64,000 nucleotides of DNA from Panulirus ornatus (GCF_036320965.1 NC_092261.1:13960197-14024196); one strand, 5' to 3'; positions 39,119-50,520 are shown, counted from the first letter of the stretch. Numbers and translations are program-made. The notes: a model not told the origin generated them from the letters alone.

Positions 39119-39699
39119 TCACAGCGAAAGAGACTCTTCAAGGAAGCGAGACCTTACATGAAGGAGAGACATAAAGGGCTAAAGAGATAGAGAGATCGGG
39201 AGAGACGAGAGTATGAGAAACAGTCAAAGTGATTTAGAGCAAGGAGGGAAATCGGACTTTAGAAATAAAAGGAGAGACGTGAGGGGGAAGTAAAGAGTTC
39301 CGTAGCTTAGCGGGGGGTAGGGAAAGCAACAGACGTCATAAGAGACCACTCCTGACTTGCCAACAGCCACAACACGTTAGGTGGGAGACGACAAGGTGCT
39401 CTGTCTTGCTCATATACCAGGTAAGAGACCAAGTGATGACCTGCGACGACACACCATGTAGGATAATATGCGCTGACAACATACCATGCGGAAGGACAAG
39501 GGGAAGCTCTGCCCTAAGATCATGCCAGGGGAAAGGACTAACATACCAGGCGAGGGAACAGTGAACCAGTTCACTGGTGTCTTACCATGACAGAACATCA
39601 TAGATCATCATCCATCACAGCCAGGCATCTCACACGTTAATGAAGCATCAACACAAACAACCCTTAAACTTAAGAACAGGTCGGACGTCACGCCGTCAT

Positions 39700-39975
39700 A
39701 CTTAAGAGGGTCGTCGTGCCGTCGTACTCAACGGTCGTACCGTCGTACTGAAGGGCCTTACCGTCGTACTGAAGGGCCCAACCGTCGTACTGAAGGGCGT
39801 TACCGTCGTACTCAAGGGTCGTACCGTCGTACTCAAGGGTCGTACCGTCGTTCTCAAGGGTCTTACTGTCGACCTGAAGGGCCCTACCGTCGTACTCAAG
39901 GGTCGTACCGTCGTACTCAAGGGTCGTACCGTCGTACTCAATGGCCGTACCGTCGTGCTCAAGGGTTATACCATC
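39700..39975 (+). repeat. GGTCGTACCGTCGT family: 21-bp minisatellite in intron 2
   Basis: About 12 units of GGTCGTACCGTCGTACTCAA or variants (CTGAAGGGCC). Open frames YDGTTLE and STTVRPL on the minus strand arise from the 21-bp period. Confidence 0.8.
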
Positions 39976-40334
39976 ATTTCGGGAATATGAATTCATTACA
40001 GGAAACACTATGCAATTCTTGACCATAAAAGACAAACGCCTTTTGACATTCTTCTCCACTAAGAGCACAGTAAATATCATCAGCTTAATTTGCAATACAA
40101 AACATAACTACATATGGCTGGGTGGATGGCCCACATCTCGCGTGCCGCAAGTCGACATCATTCATCCATCAATAAAGTCTCCACATTGACTTCCCAGTCA
40201 TTATTAAGCTTTATTTCTCCTCTTTTTTTTTTCGTTTCATTACACCAGTTGCCGTCATTCGCACCATGGAAGCATGTAATGATTCGTGGTGAATGCCAGT
40301 TTTCATATTTTTGAAGGAAGAGATGCCAAGAGTG

Positions 40335-40364
40335 CACACACACACACACACACCTGGCTTAGGC

Positions 40365-40385
<21 letters not shown>
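40335..40385. repeat. Perfect CA/TG inverted repeat (hairpin)
   Basis: A 22-base arm ending CACACACCTG (40335-40356), a 7-base loop, and its exact complement starting CAGGTGTGTG (40364-40385). Confidence 0.85.
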
Positions 40386-40401
<16 letters not shown>

Positions 40402-41074
40402 CGTAAGACTAAGGAAACGGTAGATACATATACGAGGTTAAGAGACGGGGCAATACGAGAGTAAGACTCTCTCCCCGTAACACACACACACACACACACA
40501 CAACACACACACACATGGTAACCACACACAAATACAGACACAAAAGAGCTCTACGAAGCTCCACACTTCTCCTATAACACACGTTGAGGCTCAGGTTTAC
40601 AATCAAAAACGAGAGGAGCCTTCACTCAAGTACACTCCAACGCCACAAGCGGGTAGGAAGGCCCCTCTCACTTATGCTCTGTAGCGCCCTGAGTGCACAG
40701 AACAAGACTTCCTCTCCGAGTCACGCCACTGCGTCTCACTGTCTACGGGAAACTGGACTGACATCTAAATTGGACAATTTGGAACTAATGATTTATCATC
40801 TACGACTGATAATTCACAGCTTCTCTTCATCATAATTTACTGGTGTGAGTTTCTTCTTTCTTCTTCTTGACCGACATGACTGGGGTAAAATCATGCTCGA
40901 GGCAGACCAAGGCCATCTCGGGTAAAAAGGGGACAAAGAAAAAAGAAAAAAAAGGAGAAACTTATCAGGTCTCAGCAGCTGCCTGTAGACCTGATCCTTG
41001 AGGGTTAGAAAAAAAAATTATAAGGAAAGGTGAAATGAGGCGGAGAATTTCACAGCTTAGCCGCTCGAGGGAAG

Positions 41075-41145
41075 GAGGTGTCGTAACGGTCCATCCTCGA
41101 GTGGTCAGTCTCCATACGTAAACTATGGGAAGCAGCAGCCGGAGG
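41075..41145 (+). repeat. Diverged duplicate pair, member 2 (in intron 2)
   Basis: This is the partner of 37400-37480. Both are followed within 50-90 bp by a dinucleotide array, but of different type. Confidence 0.6.
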
Positions 41146-41185
41146 AACGCCCTGTGGGGGAGGTGGAACAGGAGGAGGAGGAGGA

Positions 41186-41187
<2 letters not shown>

Positions 41188-41261
<74 letters not shown>
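41188..41261. repeat. (GA)n microsatellite, intron 2
   Basis: GA array, 74 bp. Confidence 0.95.
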
Positions 41262-41262
<1 letters not shown>

Positions 41263-41564
41263 ATGCATCGCGGCGTGCGGAGTTTTATGAGAAATTCCTC
41301 AAATACGAAGTTCGAGGGTTTTCTCGTCACTGAGATATTCACGTCGTCAACGGTGACCCAGTAGTACTCATGGAGGGAGGCCAAAGCTGGAATGATGGCG
41401 TGGTAGGATGATGGATGGTATGTACGTACCTTCCATCACGTTTAGGTCTGCAGGCGATGTAACATCATGGCTGTGAATGAGCTGCTATAGCTATAACTAT
41501 ACGAACGACCACAGCCCCTGGGATCATGGCCTATGGTCAACAACTCAAGACAAAAAACTTGAGC

Positions 41565-41625
41565 ATGAAGGTACGACCCTTGAGTATAACGGTACGACCT
41601 CTGAGGAAAAAAGGGACGACCCTTA
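41565..41625 (-). repeat. GGTCGTACCGTCGT family, inverted remnant
   Basis: GGTACGACCCTTGAGTATAA, CGGTACGACCTCTGAGG and GGGACGACCCTTAGG are reverse-orientation units lying just before the forward array at 41715. Confidence 0.6.
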
Positions 41626-41654
41626 GGAATGATTGACTGATCATATGAAAAAGA

Positions 41655-41995
41655 CCCGATCCAGGAGGGTCAGGTCAAAGGTCAGGCCATAATATCTAAG
41701 AATTGCTTAATTGTGGTCAAGGATTGTACTGTGGCGTATCAAGGGCCGTACTGTCGTGTATCAAGGATCGCACCGTCAGGTACCAAGGATCGTACCGTCG
41801 TGTATCAAGGGCCGTACCGTTGTGCATCAAGGATCGTACCGTCGTATATCAAGGGTCGTACCGTCAGGTACCAAGGGTCGTACCGTCGTGTATCAAGGGC
41901 CGTACCGTCTTTTACCAAGGTCGTACCGTCAGGTACCAAGGGTCGTACCGTCGTGTATCAAGGGCCGTACCGTCTTTTACCAAGGGGTTTCAAGG
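41655..41995 (+). repeat. GGTCGTACCGTCGT family: leader plus about 12 units
   Basis: The leader GGTCAGGTCAAAGGTCAGGC (with a perfect AGGTCAAAGGTCA at 41672-41684) is followed from 41715 by 20-22 bp units such as ATCAAGGGCCGTACCGTCGT and CAAGGGTCGTACCGTCAGG. Confidence 0.75.
41672..41684 (+). promoter_or_regulatory. Perfect DR1 nuclear-receptor half-site pair
   Basis: AGGTCAAAGGTCA is two AGGTCA half-sites spaced by one base, the consensus for RXR/USP- and HNF4-type receptors. It sits in the leader of a dispersed repeat within intron 2. Occupancy is not implied. Confidence 0.45.
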
Positions 41996-42289
41996 GGGTG
42001 TCCCTAATCAGCAGCTGGAAACACCACGAGTCCCCACCGGACTCCGGTATTCAGTCGCGCTTGAGGAACTCTCCCAGGAATGTGTCCAAACTCCTGCCTC
42101 AAGGACGAGAGGACAGGAGCACCCGCCGGCAGGAAGGTCCTCCCAGCACTCACTCACCACCACCACCACCACACTTCACCAACGCTTGCACCACCAAAAG
42201 CTACCAACACCATCACCGGCGCCTGTAACTCACCATCCATCACCAACACTCATCACCATTACCACGACCTCTGCCACCCATCACCACGA

Positions 42290-42565
42290 ACACCGTAGGG
42301 ACACGGGCAGTGGCAGAGGTGACTTGGGGAGCATAGGTAATGGGGGAGGAGACTGGGGGAAAGAGGGCACTAGGGGAGGAAACTAGGGAGAACAAGGATA
42401 GTAAGGGAGGAGACTGGGGTGTCATGGGCAGTGGGGCAGGAGACTGTGGGAAACACAGACAGTGGAGTAAGGTGACGGAGGGAAACACATGCAGAGGGTC
42501 AAGATAGAAGGGGAACACGTGAAGTAAGGGGGACACACAGGCAGTAGGGAACTGGCGCAAAACGG
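42290..42565 (+). repeat. Degenerate GGGGAGGAGACTGGGG repeat (intron 2)
   Basis: About eight imperfect 28-36 bp units with GGCAGTGGGG and AACACA variants. Confidence 0.5.
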
Positions 42566-43219
42566 ATGAACAAACTAGGGAACACGTGCAGATACTGATA
42601 TCAACACCAACACGCGACACATGACTTAATAAGACCACTTAAAAAGCTGTTATTTTTTCCTCCCTCTCTCTTTATTACGAAACCACAAATCCATTACTGC
42701 GACTGCTGTCCGCCCCATCTGATAATCCTGGGAACGACAATCTCATAAAATCCTTTTACAATGTAATTATTCATTCTTTACCTCATAAAGAAAATGACAA
42801 ATCAGATAGACACATTTTTCTTAAGTTTTGCGAATACACGCTCCTTACGAGCGAAGTCAGGTATCCTTCATCTAAAATCCCAAATAATCCCTGATCTACA
42901 ATACCTTCCTAGCCTCCACCTCCTAAAATAAGATGCAAATGAACCGGAGTGAATTAACATATGGACAACCTCCTCCCCTTGGCCTAAGGCGGAATCTCTT
43001 TATTATCAAAGCTGCTCCGGAGCAGAGACAGCAGCAGCAACACGGAGCTATAAACCCTTGCTGAAGCGTTCCTTAGCTACTTTTCTCCTCCTCCTCCTCT
43101 TCTTCTCTTCTTCTTCTTCTTCTTCTTCTTCTACTGGGAGCGGGGAAGGGTGTGAGTAACTCATATTCGAGTATTAACTAAAACCGATCATACTAACCCT
43201 CACATCTTTCCTCCGACAG

Positions 43220-44108
43220 TGACATGGACTCTTGCTGTTCCGAGTGGGACGATGACGACGACATGTCAACAGGCAGCAGCAACTACGTCACCCTCAACCG
43301 ACCAATCAGCAGACGTCGGATCCTCGAGAGCACCCAGTCACAGTGCGACTCGGAAGACTCGGGCATCGAGTACCAGTCCAACGAAGATGATCCGGCGCTT
43401 GAGGACCAATCAAGCATCGAGGATCGCAAGGACGTCGACCAATCATCGGTCGACATACACGAGCAGGAGACGGCGACGGAATCCGACGACGACGACGACG
43501 CCGCCAGCAGCGAACCACTGCATGACCAGAGCCGGTCGGCAGCCGACGATGCCACCACTACGAGCAGCGGGGCCAACGCTGCCGCAGAAATAGGATCCAA
43601 CGTTGATGCAGACGCCAGCAGGCCCATGGATGCCGATGCTGAAACGATCATGGACGCGAGCGCTGATGGAGACGCCGCAGGCACGAGCGTAAACCTTGTT
43701 GAAAGCAGCGGAGCAAGCACCCACGTAGACGCTGACGTAGGCTTGGACACAATCGCCGACGCAGACACCGGGATAACAACCACAGACGCTGACCACGACG
43801 CAATCGCAAACACTGAGGCAAAGGCCGACATAAGAACAGACGCAAATGCCCATGCAGACGCCGACGTACCCAAACAGGACGCACAGGCTGGGGCAGACGC
43901 AGCGGGCGAGGACGTCCTCCTCAGCGCAAAGACCGGGAAACACCTCTTCGAGGAACGTAGCAAACAGGGCGGCGGGCAGGATCACACCACGACGACGACG
44001 GCCAAGTACCTGCAGGAGTACACCGCCAACGAAGTCCTGGAGAACGATAAGTTAGTCATCGTCGAGACGACGCCACCAGTCCCGACAAAGAGGCCCGCCG
44101 CAACTCAG
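43220..44108 (+). CDS. Exon 3: large acidic Ser/Asp/Ala-rich exon
   Basis: The acceptor is ctccgacAG at 43218-43219 and the donor is CAG|GTGAGT at 44109. It encodes about 296 residues. It opens with DMDSCCSEWDDDDDMSTGSS, then YVTLNRPISRRR, then a Ser/Asp/Glu stretch (SQCDSEDSGIEYQSNEDD). From about 43570 to 43900 it becomes a quasi-repetitive Asp/Ala-rich region built on short DAD/DAE steps. It closes with a more ordinary segment (AKYLQEYTANEVLENDKLVI, then VETTPPVPTKRPAATQ). Composition predicts disorder. The complementary strand also shows open frames of 180-226 codons, which are shadows of this GC-rich, GAC/GCA-biased coding sequence. Reading past the donor stays open to 44282, but the donor is a near-consensus match. 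Confidence 0.85.
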
Positions 44109-44400
44109 GTGAGTGTGTGCAGTGTATCCAGCCTCACCCTCAATACCATGATGTATGAGTGTACCTCTGGGGGAAACACATGGACCTCACGAGTTCCGCA
44201 CGTACCTCAGGAGGTCCCTGTGTACCTCAGGACGTGCAAATACTGTAGCCTGTTTGGTCGGACCTTCTCTGTCAAGGTTTGATTACATATTCCACCACAT
44301 CCACACCTCCCCGGTGAGTCTGCTGTCAGCATCAACACCCGTAATATGAAGGCATCAGAAGCCTTCATTAACTAACAGGTATATCAATCTATCAACATCG

Positions 44401-44404
<4 letters not shown>

Positions 44405-44473
<69 letters not shown>
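44405..44473. repeat. (TA)n array, intron 3
   Basis: TA array, 69 bp. Confidence 0.95.
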
Positions 44474-44474
<1 letters not shown>

Positions 44475-45244
44475 CTTTTTTGTACTTTGTTTAGAGCAAG
44501 AAAAGTAGCTGGTGTTTCATAAGACAGCGTCTCAGTCGTTAATTATACAAATGTGAATAAAAAGGATCTATAAGAACACAGAGGCGTCAGTCATTCTCTG
44601 ACGTAAGTATCAATGACAAAAACCGAGTCTGCCATATCTATGGTGTTTGTACCATGATAAAGCACTGTTACTTACCTATATTTCTTGTACACAAAAACAA
44701 AAAAAAATGGGATGAGAAGATGTGTGGCACGTGTATAACACAAGCAGGAGCCAACAGGAACAGGGGCAGTTAGTGCATGATGGGCTAACCTGTTCAACGG
44801 CTTTGAGGAATCTGTGCAAGCGGTCGTCTTGCCTGCCGGGCGGGCAAGCAAGGAGAGCGCCCCAGACTCCACACCTTCTGCGGCACGCATGTGTGTCAGC
44901 TGTGAATTGTATCTCTCTCTCTCTCTCTCTGTCTGTCTGTATCCCACACTGACAATGCCACACATGTCATACATTACCAGTGAGAACAGACATGTAACTC
45001 GTACACGGGAATTCCGCGTTATTTAGTCATTTATCATCATCCTAGGACCCCTTTCAGATAGGATCTTGCTCTTACCCCGAGACTCCTTTTCCAAGGGATC
45101 CTGCAGGTGCGCTCAGTAGCAGGGAAAAGATGAATTCCTTGGATGCAAGAAGTGCCATACCGGTCACTGCAATCACACACACACACACACACACACACAT
45201 ATAATGGCTAACACCAGGCCAATAAAACGCCATTACCATTACAG

Positions 45245-45419
45245 AGGCCAGTGGACGCGGCCGAGGAGGAGCTGCAGCTGAAGCGTGCGGCCTACACCAT
45301 CCGCAATAAGGAGGTGCAGCTGGAGGAGCTGCCGCGGCCGCACACCGTCCGCAGCGTCAAGCAGCTGTTCGAGGACCTCAAGACGCCCGTGCGCCACTTC
45401 CACGCCTGGCGAGACCTCG
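45245..45419 (+). CDS. Exon 4: helix-like conserved-looking segment
   Basis: The acceptor is ccattacAG at 45243-45244 (phase 0) and the donor is CG|GTCAGT at 45420. It encodes RPVDAAEEELQLKRAAYTIR, then NKEVQLEELPRPHTVRSVKQ, then LFEDLKTPVRHFHAWRDLG. The AEEELQLKRAAYTIRNKE part could be a short amphipathic helix, and TVRSVKQLFEDL resembles a short linear interaction helix. GC-rich third positions (ctg, gcc, aag, gtc) contrast with the AT-rich introns and support coding. It ends in phase 1 and splits the Gly of DLGRF with exon 5. Confidence 0.85.
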
Positions 45420-45639
45420 GTCAGTCCACCACAGACGTCGTATTTCAAATCTCAGGTCTTTCCAGGTTCAGGGTATATACACACATAGAATATATCAGAC
45501 GTGTTGGCTTGTATCTTCTTAATATGTCTTCCTCCATTATCATCATTGGTCGGGTAACCTTGAGGGAGGTGGTGGAGGGCACTGGAAACCCACAATAACC
45601 CACCATTAGCCAGTCTGGCTAGGGTGGGAAGCGGTACAG

Positions 45640-46085
45640 TCAAGAGGTGATTCCTTTAAGCAATGGTTTAGAGTAAGGCTGGTCAGTGATGGCCTCCCTT
45701 ACTGGAGGCAGAGAAGAGATAATATCTTTGGCTCTATGAAGGTAGTAGAGTGTAGAGTAACCAGTGCCGCCTCTGTGGTGATAGCTGACGGCAGAGAATA
45801 TGGCGTTGGTGACAGAGTGGTCAGTGCCGGCTCTATAATGGTAGCAGACAGCAGAGAGATCATTACTAGTTTTACAGTGTTAGTAATAGAGTGATCGGTG
45901 TCGGTCCTATAGTGGACGATGTAGACACTGTCAGTGCTACTTCTGTATTGGCAGCAGAGTAATAACTGCTACCTCTATACTTGTATCAGGATGTAAAATA
46001 ATCATTGCTGTGTTTTAGTAGTGGGCCAGACGACATTGCCTCTACAGCTGGCACTTTACTTCTTAGTCAGTAGGAGGCCAACCAA
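45640..46085 (+). repeat. Degenerate repeat of roughly 50-60 bp (intron 4)
   Basis: Recurrent AGAGTGGTCAGTGCCGGCTC, TATAATGGTAGCAGACAGCA; about seven diverged units preceding the reverse-transcriptase fragment. Confidence 0.55.
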
Positions 46086-46228
46086 GGATGACCCTTCAGT
46101 CATAGCAAAAAAATATTCATCAGTGAAGGCTGGCTATCAGAAGTGGTGGTTAAATCCATATATCAATCACTAAGTCTTTCAATAGTGGTAGAGGTGTAAG
46201 ACTCATGAGTTGTAGGTATAAGACAAAG

Positions 46229-46500
46229 ATGGGTGACCTGTGTGTTCTTGGAGTACCGCAGGGCATCTGACAACTGTTCCATACGGGAGGGTGGTAAGAG
46301 GCTTAGATTTTCAGGCAGACACAAGAGGGAGACTCTCTTGGGGAAAATAAAAATCATCTTGGTAGAACGGACCCTTTTCCAGTGTGGATGTGGGTTACCA
46401 GTGGCGTGCTGCAAGGCTCTGGCCGTAGGACAATGATATTCTTGATTTATGCAAATGAACTGTCAGAGGGTCTGGATCTATACCGGAATATGATTTCCAT
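46229..46500 (+). mobile_element. Non-LTR reverse-transcriptase fragment in intron 4
   Basis: The frame starting at 46382 reads VWMWVTSGVLQGSG, then TMIFLIYANELSEGLDLY, then RNMIS. This corresponds to the VTSGVPQGSVLGPxLFLIYINDL region of non-LTR reverse transcriptases. Upstream, 46250-46264 encodes GVPQG in another frame, and 46340-46380 (KIKIILVERTLF) resembles the region just before that motif, so two overlapping decayed copies may be present. The fragment ends about 55 bp before the acceptor of exon 5. Confidence 0.6.
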
Positions 46501-46555
46501 CAACAGTGGTAAGAAAAAGAAAAGTAGCCTGACCAGCTGTTTTCCCTCCCGCCAG

Positions 46556-47009
46556 GTCGCTTCCGAGACATCAAGTCGAACCCGTCGAGCAAGATTCTGC
46601 GATTCGACCGGAGCGATAGCATCGAGGCAGCCGCTCCAGGCTGCCTTGGTGTGGGCTCCTCCTTCACGCTGCCACACTTCCCCAGGCAACAGCAGTCCCG
46701 AGCCTCACCTCACGCCTCGGAACCTTCGACGTTGCCCAAGGTGTCCTCCCACAAGTCGCAGCACCAGCAGGAGATGGCCACCACAAAAGGAGGCCAGTCG
46801 GTCATGCTCAGGAAGCCGATGGTCCGTGGCTTCAATGTGAAGAAGGCGCTTATGGAGGACCCGCGCACCTTCCACCCCAACACCCGCGGCAACCAGCCCG
46901 CCGCCAACACCACCACACGCCAACAGCCCACCAGCAGTAATAAACAAACTTCCAGTCACCACAGCCGTAAAAATCACGTCCATTTCGCCAAGAAGTCGCA
47001 TCACTCCAG
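46556..47009 (+). CDS. Exon 5: basic Ser/His/Gln-rich segment
   Basis: The acceptor follows a good polypyrimidine tract (tgttttccctcccgccAG, 46554-46555) and the donor is CCAG|GTAACG at 47010. The frame continues exon 4 as GRFRDIKSNPSSKILRFDRS, then DSIEAAAPG. It then turns Ser/His/Gln/Asn-rich and basic (SSHKSQHQQEMATTKGGQSV; MLRKPMVRGFNVKKALMEDP) and ends SRKNHVHFAKKSHHSR. NHVHF loosely resembles a PP1-docking RVxF site but lacks basic residues at the required spacing, so I do not call it. A non-LTR reverse-transcriptase fragment lies directly upstream in the intron, ending about 55 bp before the acceptor. It ends in phase 2; the last AG plus C of exon 6 makes Ser. Confidence 0.85.
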
Positions 47010-47814
47010 GTAACGGTCGCTGTCACACGTACAAACCTCTTATGATCGTAGTGTTTCATTACTGTACCATAACATAACCTTATCATTTGCCTCCGCCAGA
47101 CATCTGTCATATACTCACAGGGGAATATGGGCGTCGTGGTGGCCACGCCACCTCAAACACAGCTCTCGAATGACACAGTTTATTCATGAACTGAGCGACA
47201 CGAGTCAATGATTCCATCATAACTTTGCACAGTAAACACCGGTGAACTATTACGTCAGGACACGCAACATATTCTCACCTGTGCACTGTACTGTCCCTCG
47301 ATGTCAATGCTGACTCTGCTCACTCTCTTCCCTAGATAACAATGGTTCAGGTCAAACGATCATCATTTAAACATCTGGTCATGTTAACACCCCTTTGCTG
47401 AACTGAGTGTGAGAACTTAGTGGGAATCCTCAATCCGACATTCATATCATCATTCACACATAACGTAATAATCCTTCATTATGTTTTTCTGCTTTGACAC
47501 TGTCACCTGTCTCCATGCTTTAGGCCACTGTTCATCCTCGAGACAAGCCTTTGGTCGAGGCAGCCTTGGCTTGTTACAACCCTCTCACTTGAAAGTCTGG
47601 CCCATCAAACAGCACTCGGGCTGGCTTTTCCTCAGCTTTCTAGGTGCATGACACAACTCGTAGATAAGCAAAACATCATGTCTCTAAGAGCTCCCTAACA
47701 TACAAATGATGTCTAGCAATATCTTTACAATTCTAACATAAGATATTAAGATATCGGACCAAATCCTCTTTTTCTTTTCATCACGCGACCCAAACCTTCT
47801 GGTTTCCTCCGCAG

Positions 47815-47971
47815 CGACGCGACGATGGACCGGTCAGACACAGAGTCCCTGGCCTCGGACATCAGCGAAGACAGTGGCGTCAGCAACGACTCCAACACTT
47901 CTATGGCGTCCTCGGGCTCCATCTCCACATACCGCGCCTTCGACGCCTACACGTCGGATCCGAGCTTCAAG
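47815..47971 (+). CDS. Exon 6: acidic serine cluster
   Basis: The acceptor is tttcctccgcAG at 47813-47814 and the donor is AAG|GTACGT at 47972. It encodes SDATMDRSDTESLASDISED, then SGVSNDSNTSMASSGSIS, then TYRAFDAYTSDPSFK. The Ser-x-x-Asp/Glu spacing is typical of casein-kinase-2 type acidic phosphorylation clusters, which is an inference. It ends in phase 0, and the next exon lies 8.3 kb downstream. Reading past the donor remains open for about 47 codons, so an intron-retained isoform would have a short different tail. Confidence 0.85.
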
Positions 47972-48871
47972 GTACGTTGGTGCTGCCTCGTTTGCATTGG
48001 TAACTTAAAGCGTCCACCTTCCAGCAGAAGACAGACGAGGTGGTACTCAGGAAACATGATCAAATATTGGTTTCCGTTGTACACTACCTTATTCTCCTGC
48101 CTCGCGTCCTGAAGGCGCTACTCAATTCTCCTCCTCCCGTCTCCTCGCTAGGCAGTCCATAGCATGACAGTCACATTCACTGTTGTTTGTTCTCAATATT
48201 CATGAACTTTCTGCTTTGCTATCCTGTTTACATCCATACACATTACGAGAGTAAGATACTATCATCACCCTTCATCAGATAACCTCGTCCCAAACCGTTT
48301 GGTTTCCTATGTGAATTGTTCTTCCTCAACGTATTCCCATTTCTGTGACCTACTCACCTCCTGCGTCTGTCATGTACCTCCACGATACCTTTAAGAACGT
48401 GATTATTCAGGCACCACAACTCACGTCCGTCATGTCCCACAACACGGTGAGCATCGCCAATACCTTATCGATCCAAAAGATCGAAAAATCGCAAGCAGGT
48501 ATCAGCTTACGTGTTCCAGTGGGTCAGCAACATGGGTCGTGACACCCACCTTGTCGTGGACATGACTTCACGCGATCTCTGAACGTGACGACCTTGTCTG
48601 AGGCCGTGAACTTGGCAACACCGCTGAAGATTTCAGAATCACAGGGAGAAATTTGAACCCCACGGGGGAATTTGACGAACTCGGAATCTGAAAAGACAGC
48701 GTACGCACCAAGTCTCTCTCTCTCTCCTTCCTCGGCCCTTACTCTACAAGCCCTGGCAGGAGGCTCCTCCTCACCATTACAGGACTTCAGCGCGTACGAA
48801 GCACTCGCTAGAGGTGTGATTTCACAAGGGCAACACCGACTTCAGATGACCTCACTGCGTCATGCAAATGA

Positions 48872-48929
<58 letters not shown>

Positions 48930-49899
48930 GTCCGTCGGAGAGAAGACTTTACATACGACATGGACATATCTGTGTTATAACCTTCCCGTGAATCCTCAGT
49001 ACTCACGCCTGTCATTCTCGTGTTCCCCTTCTGACCTCTCTGTGTTGAGTCTCTTCCACTACTAAATATTCCCACTTATTCCTTACGTACTTCATGAGTC
49101 TTGTTTCAGAATCATGACCTAACTCTGCCACCGTGAAATTTCCCTGCCTGGCTTGCTGGCCACATTCCCCTTCCTGGAACAACTGCATTAATTTCCTGCA
49201 GTTGGGCTGTGATCCCCCTTTTCCCTCTCCTCTCTGACTTAAGAGCCTCCCTCCCTCTGGCTCGCTGCTGATTCCACCTCGCGTCCATCACCTTCCATCC
49301 CTCTTACCCTAATGATATACGCGTCTATACTGACCACTCTCTCTCTCTCTCTAAAAAAAAAAAAACTGGCTATCCCTACAAAATAATTGTTTGAAAAAAA
49401 AAAATGGTGACTTTTTTTTTTATTTTTTTTTGAGGGGGTACTCACGCTGACGCGATTCTTCCCGTGTCCAGGAAAGATGAGAATCCTTGGGGGGCCAATG
49501 GGAGCCGTCGGTGTCAGTGTGTTTTGTCCGTCTCGTCCCCAGTAATGACGCAGCGGTCGGCCCTCCTCCCCCCCAACCTCTTTTGTTTCTCTGGACCCCC
49601 TTCTCCCTCATCCGCTGTGGCACCTGCACAGACTCCTGCACCTCTTCCTCCCCAAACCCCCCAGCTTTTTGCCTTCGCCTCGTCCTACCCCGAGCGATCT
49701 CTATTCACATTTTCGTCGTTTCCGATTTCATTTTCATTTACCCAAACTATATTCAGAAAATCAAAGTCGTTTGCATATCAGTCCCTGGGCACGAGACGGT
49801 GCGCGATCTCCGTGTGTCAAGGCGGCCTCATATCCAAGCGTCGTACACTCGTGGTTGAGGAACAAGAGGATATCTTACAGTTCTGTGGATTTTGAGGTC

Positions 49900-50138
49900 C
49901 CTGGACACGGCCACGAACGTACGACCCATCCCTGGACACGGCCACGAACGTACGACCCATCCCACACGGCCACGAACGTACGACCCATCCCACACGGCCA
50001 CGAACGGACGATCCATCCCACACGGCCACGAACGTACGACCCGTCCCACACGGCCACGAACGTACGACCCATCCCACACGGCCACGAACGTACGACCCAT
50101 CCCACACGGCCACGAACGTACGACCCATCCCACACGAA
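49900..50138 (+). repeat. 28-bp minisatellite, about 9 units (intron 6)
   Basis: Unit CACGGCCACGAACGTACGAC plus CCATCCCA; the first unit has CTGGACACGG. Confidence 0.85.
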
Positions 50139-50465
50139 TTCGTGGTGGAATGGGGGAAGGCAGACCTCTGCTATGCTCCGTTTCACCTCATCCCATCTCG
50201 TGTTTGTCGCTCAGCCTCCGACCCTCTGGGTCAAACCTCCGATGTTGGTTATCGGTTATCTGTATCTTCCCGGGTTATCGGGACCTTTATTTTCCGGGGG
50301 GGTTATCGGCACCTGTGTTTTCCAGAGAGGGGGGAAGATGCAGTTGACGCCACTCATCCCCAGTGGATGATTCCACGTCCCAACCCTTAGTGGATGGAAG
50401 TGGTAGACGATCTGCCACTCCATCAATCAACCCAGTTGGCCAGCCTCACCATTTGCCTCCCCCAC

Positions 50466-50481
50466 ACCACACACACACACA

Positions 50482-50520
<39 letters not shown>

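Larger units (their letters stand above)
39042..43219 (+). other. Intron 2 (4.2 kb, repeat-filled)
   Basis: It contains a (TA)n array (39060-39116), two copies of the GGTCGTACCGTCGT minisatellite family (39700-39975 and 41715-41990), a CA/GT hairpin (40335-40385), a (GA)n array (41188-41261), and a diverged duplicate of sequence found upstream at 37.4 kb. No additional exon is needed, because exon 2 and 3 phases agree. Confidence 0.65.

Noticed and set aside
43283..43963. Long minus-strand frame of 226 codons opposite exon 3
   Set aside because: It is a shadow of GC-rich, GAC/GCA-biased coding sequence on the plus strand; no splice sites or recognisable protein.
44109..46555. Introns 3 and 4 have the same length (1136 bp)
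   Set aside because: Their sequences do not resemble each other; coincidence.
46960..47009. RVxF-like phosphatase-1 docking motif (NHVHF)
   Set aside because: The basic residues are not at the required spacing before Val.
49464..49895. Overlapping plus-strand frames of 123-143 codons in intron 6
   Set aside because: No acceptor/donor pair with phase 0 that would insert between exons 6 and 7, and no protein-like similarity.
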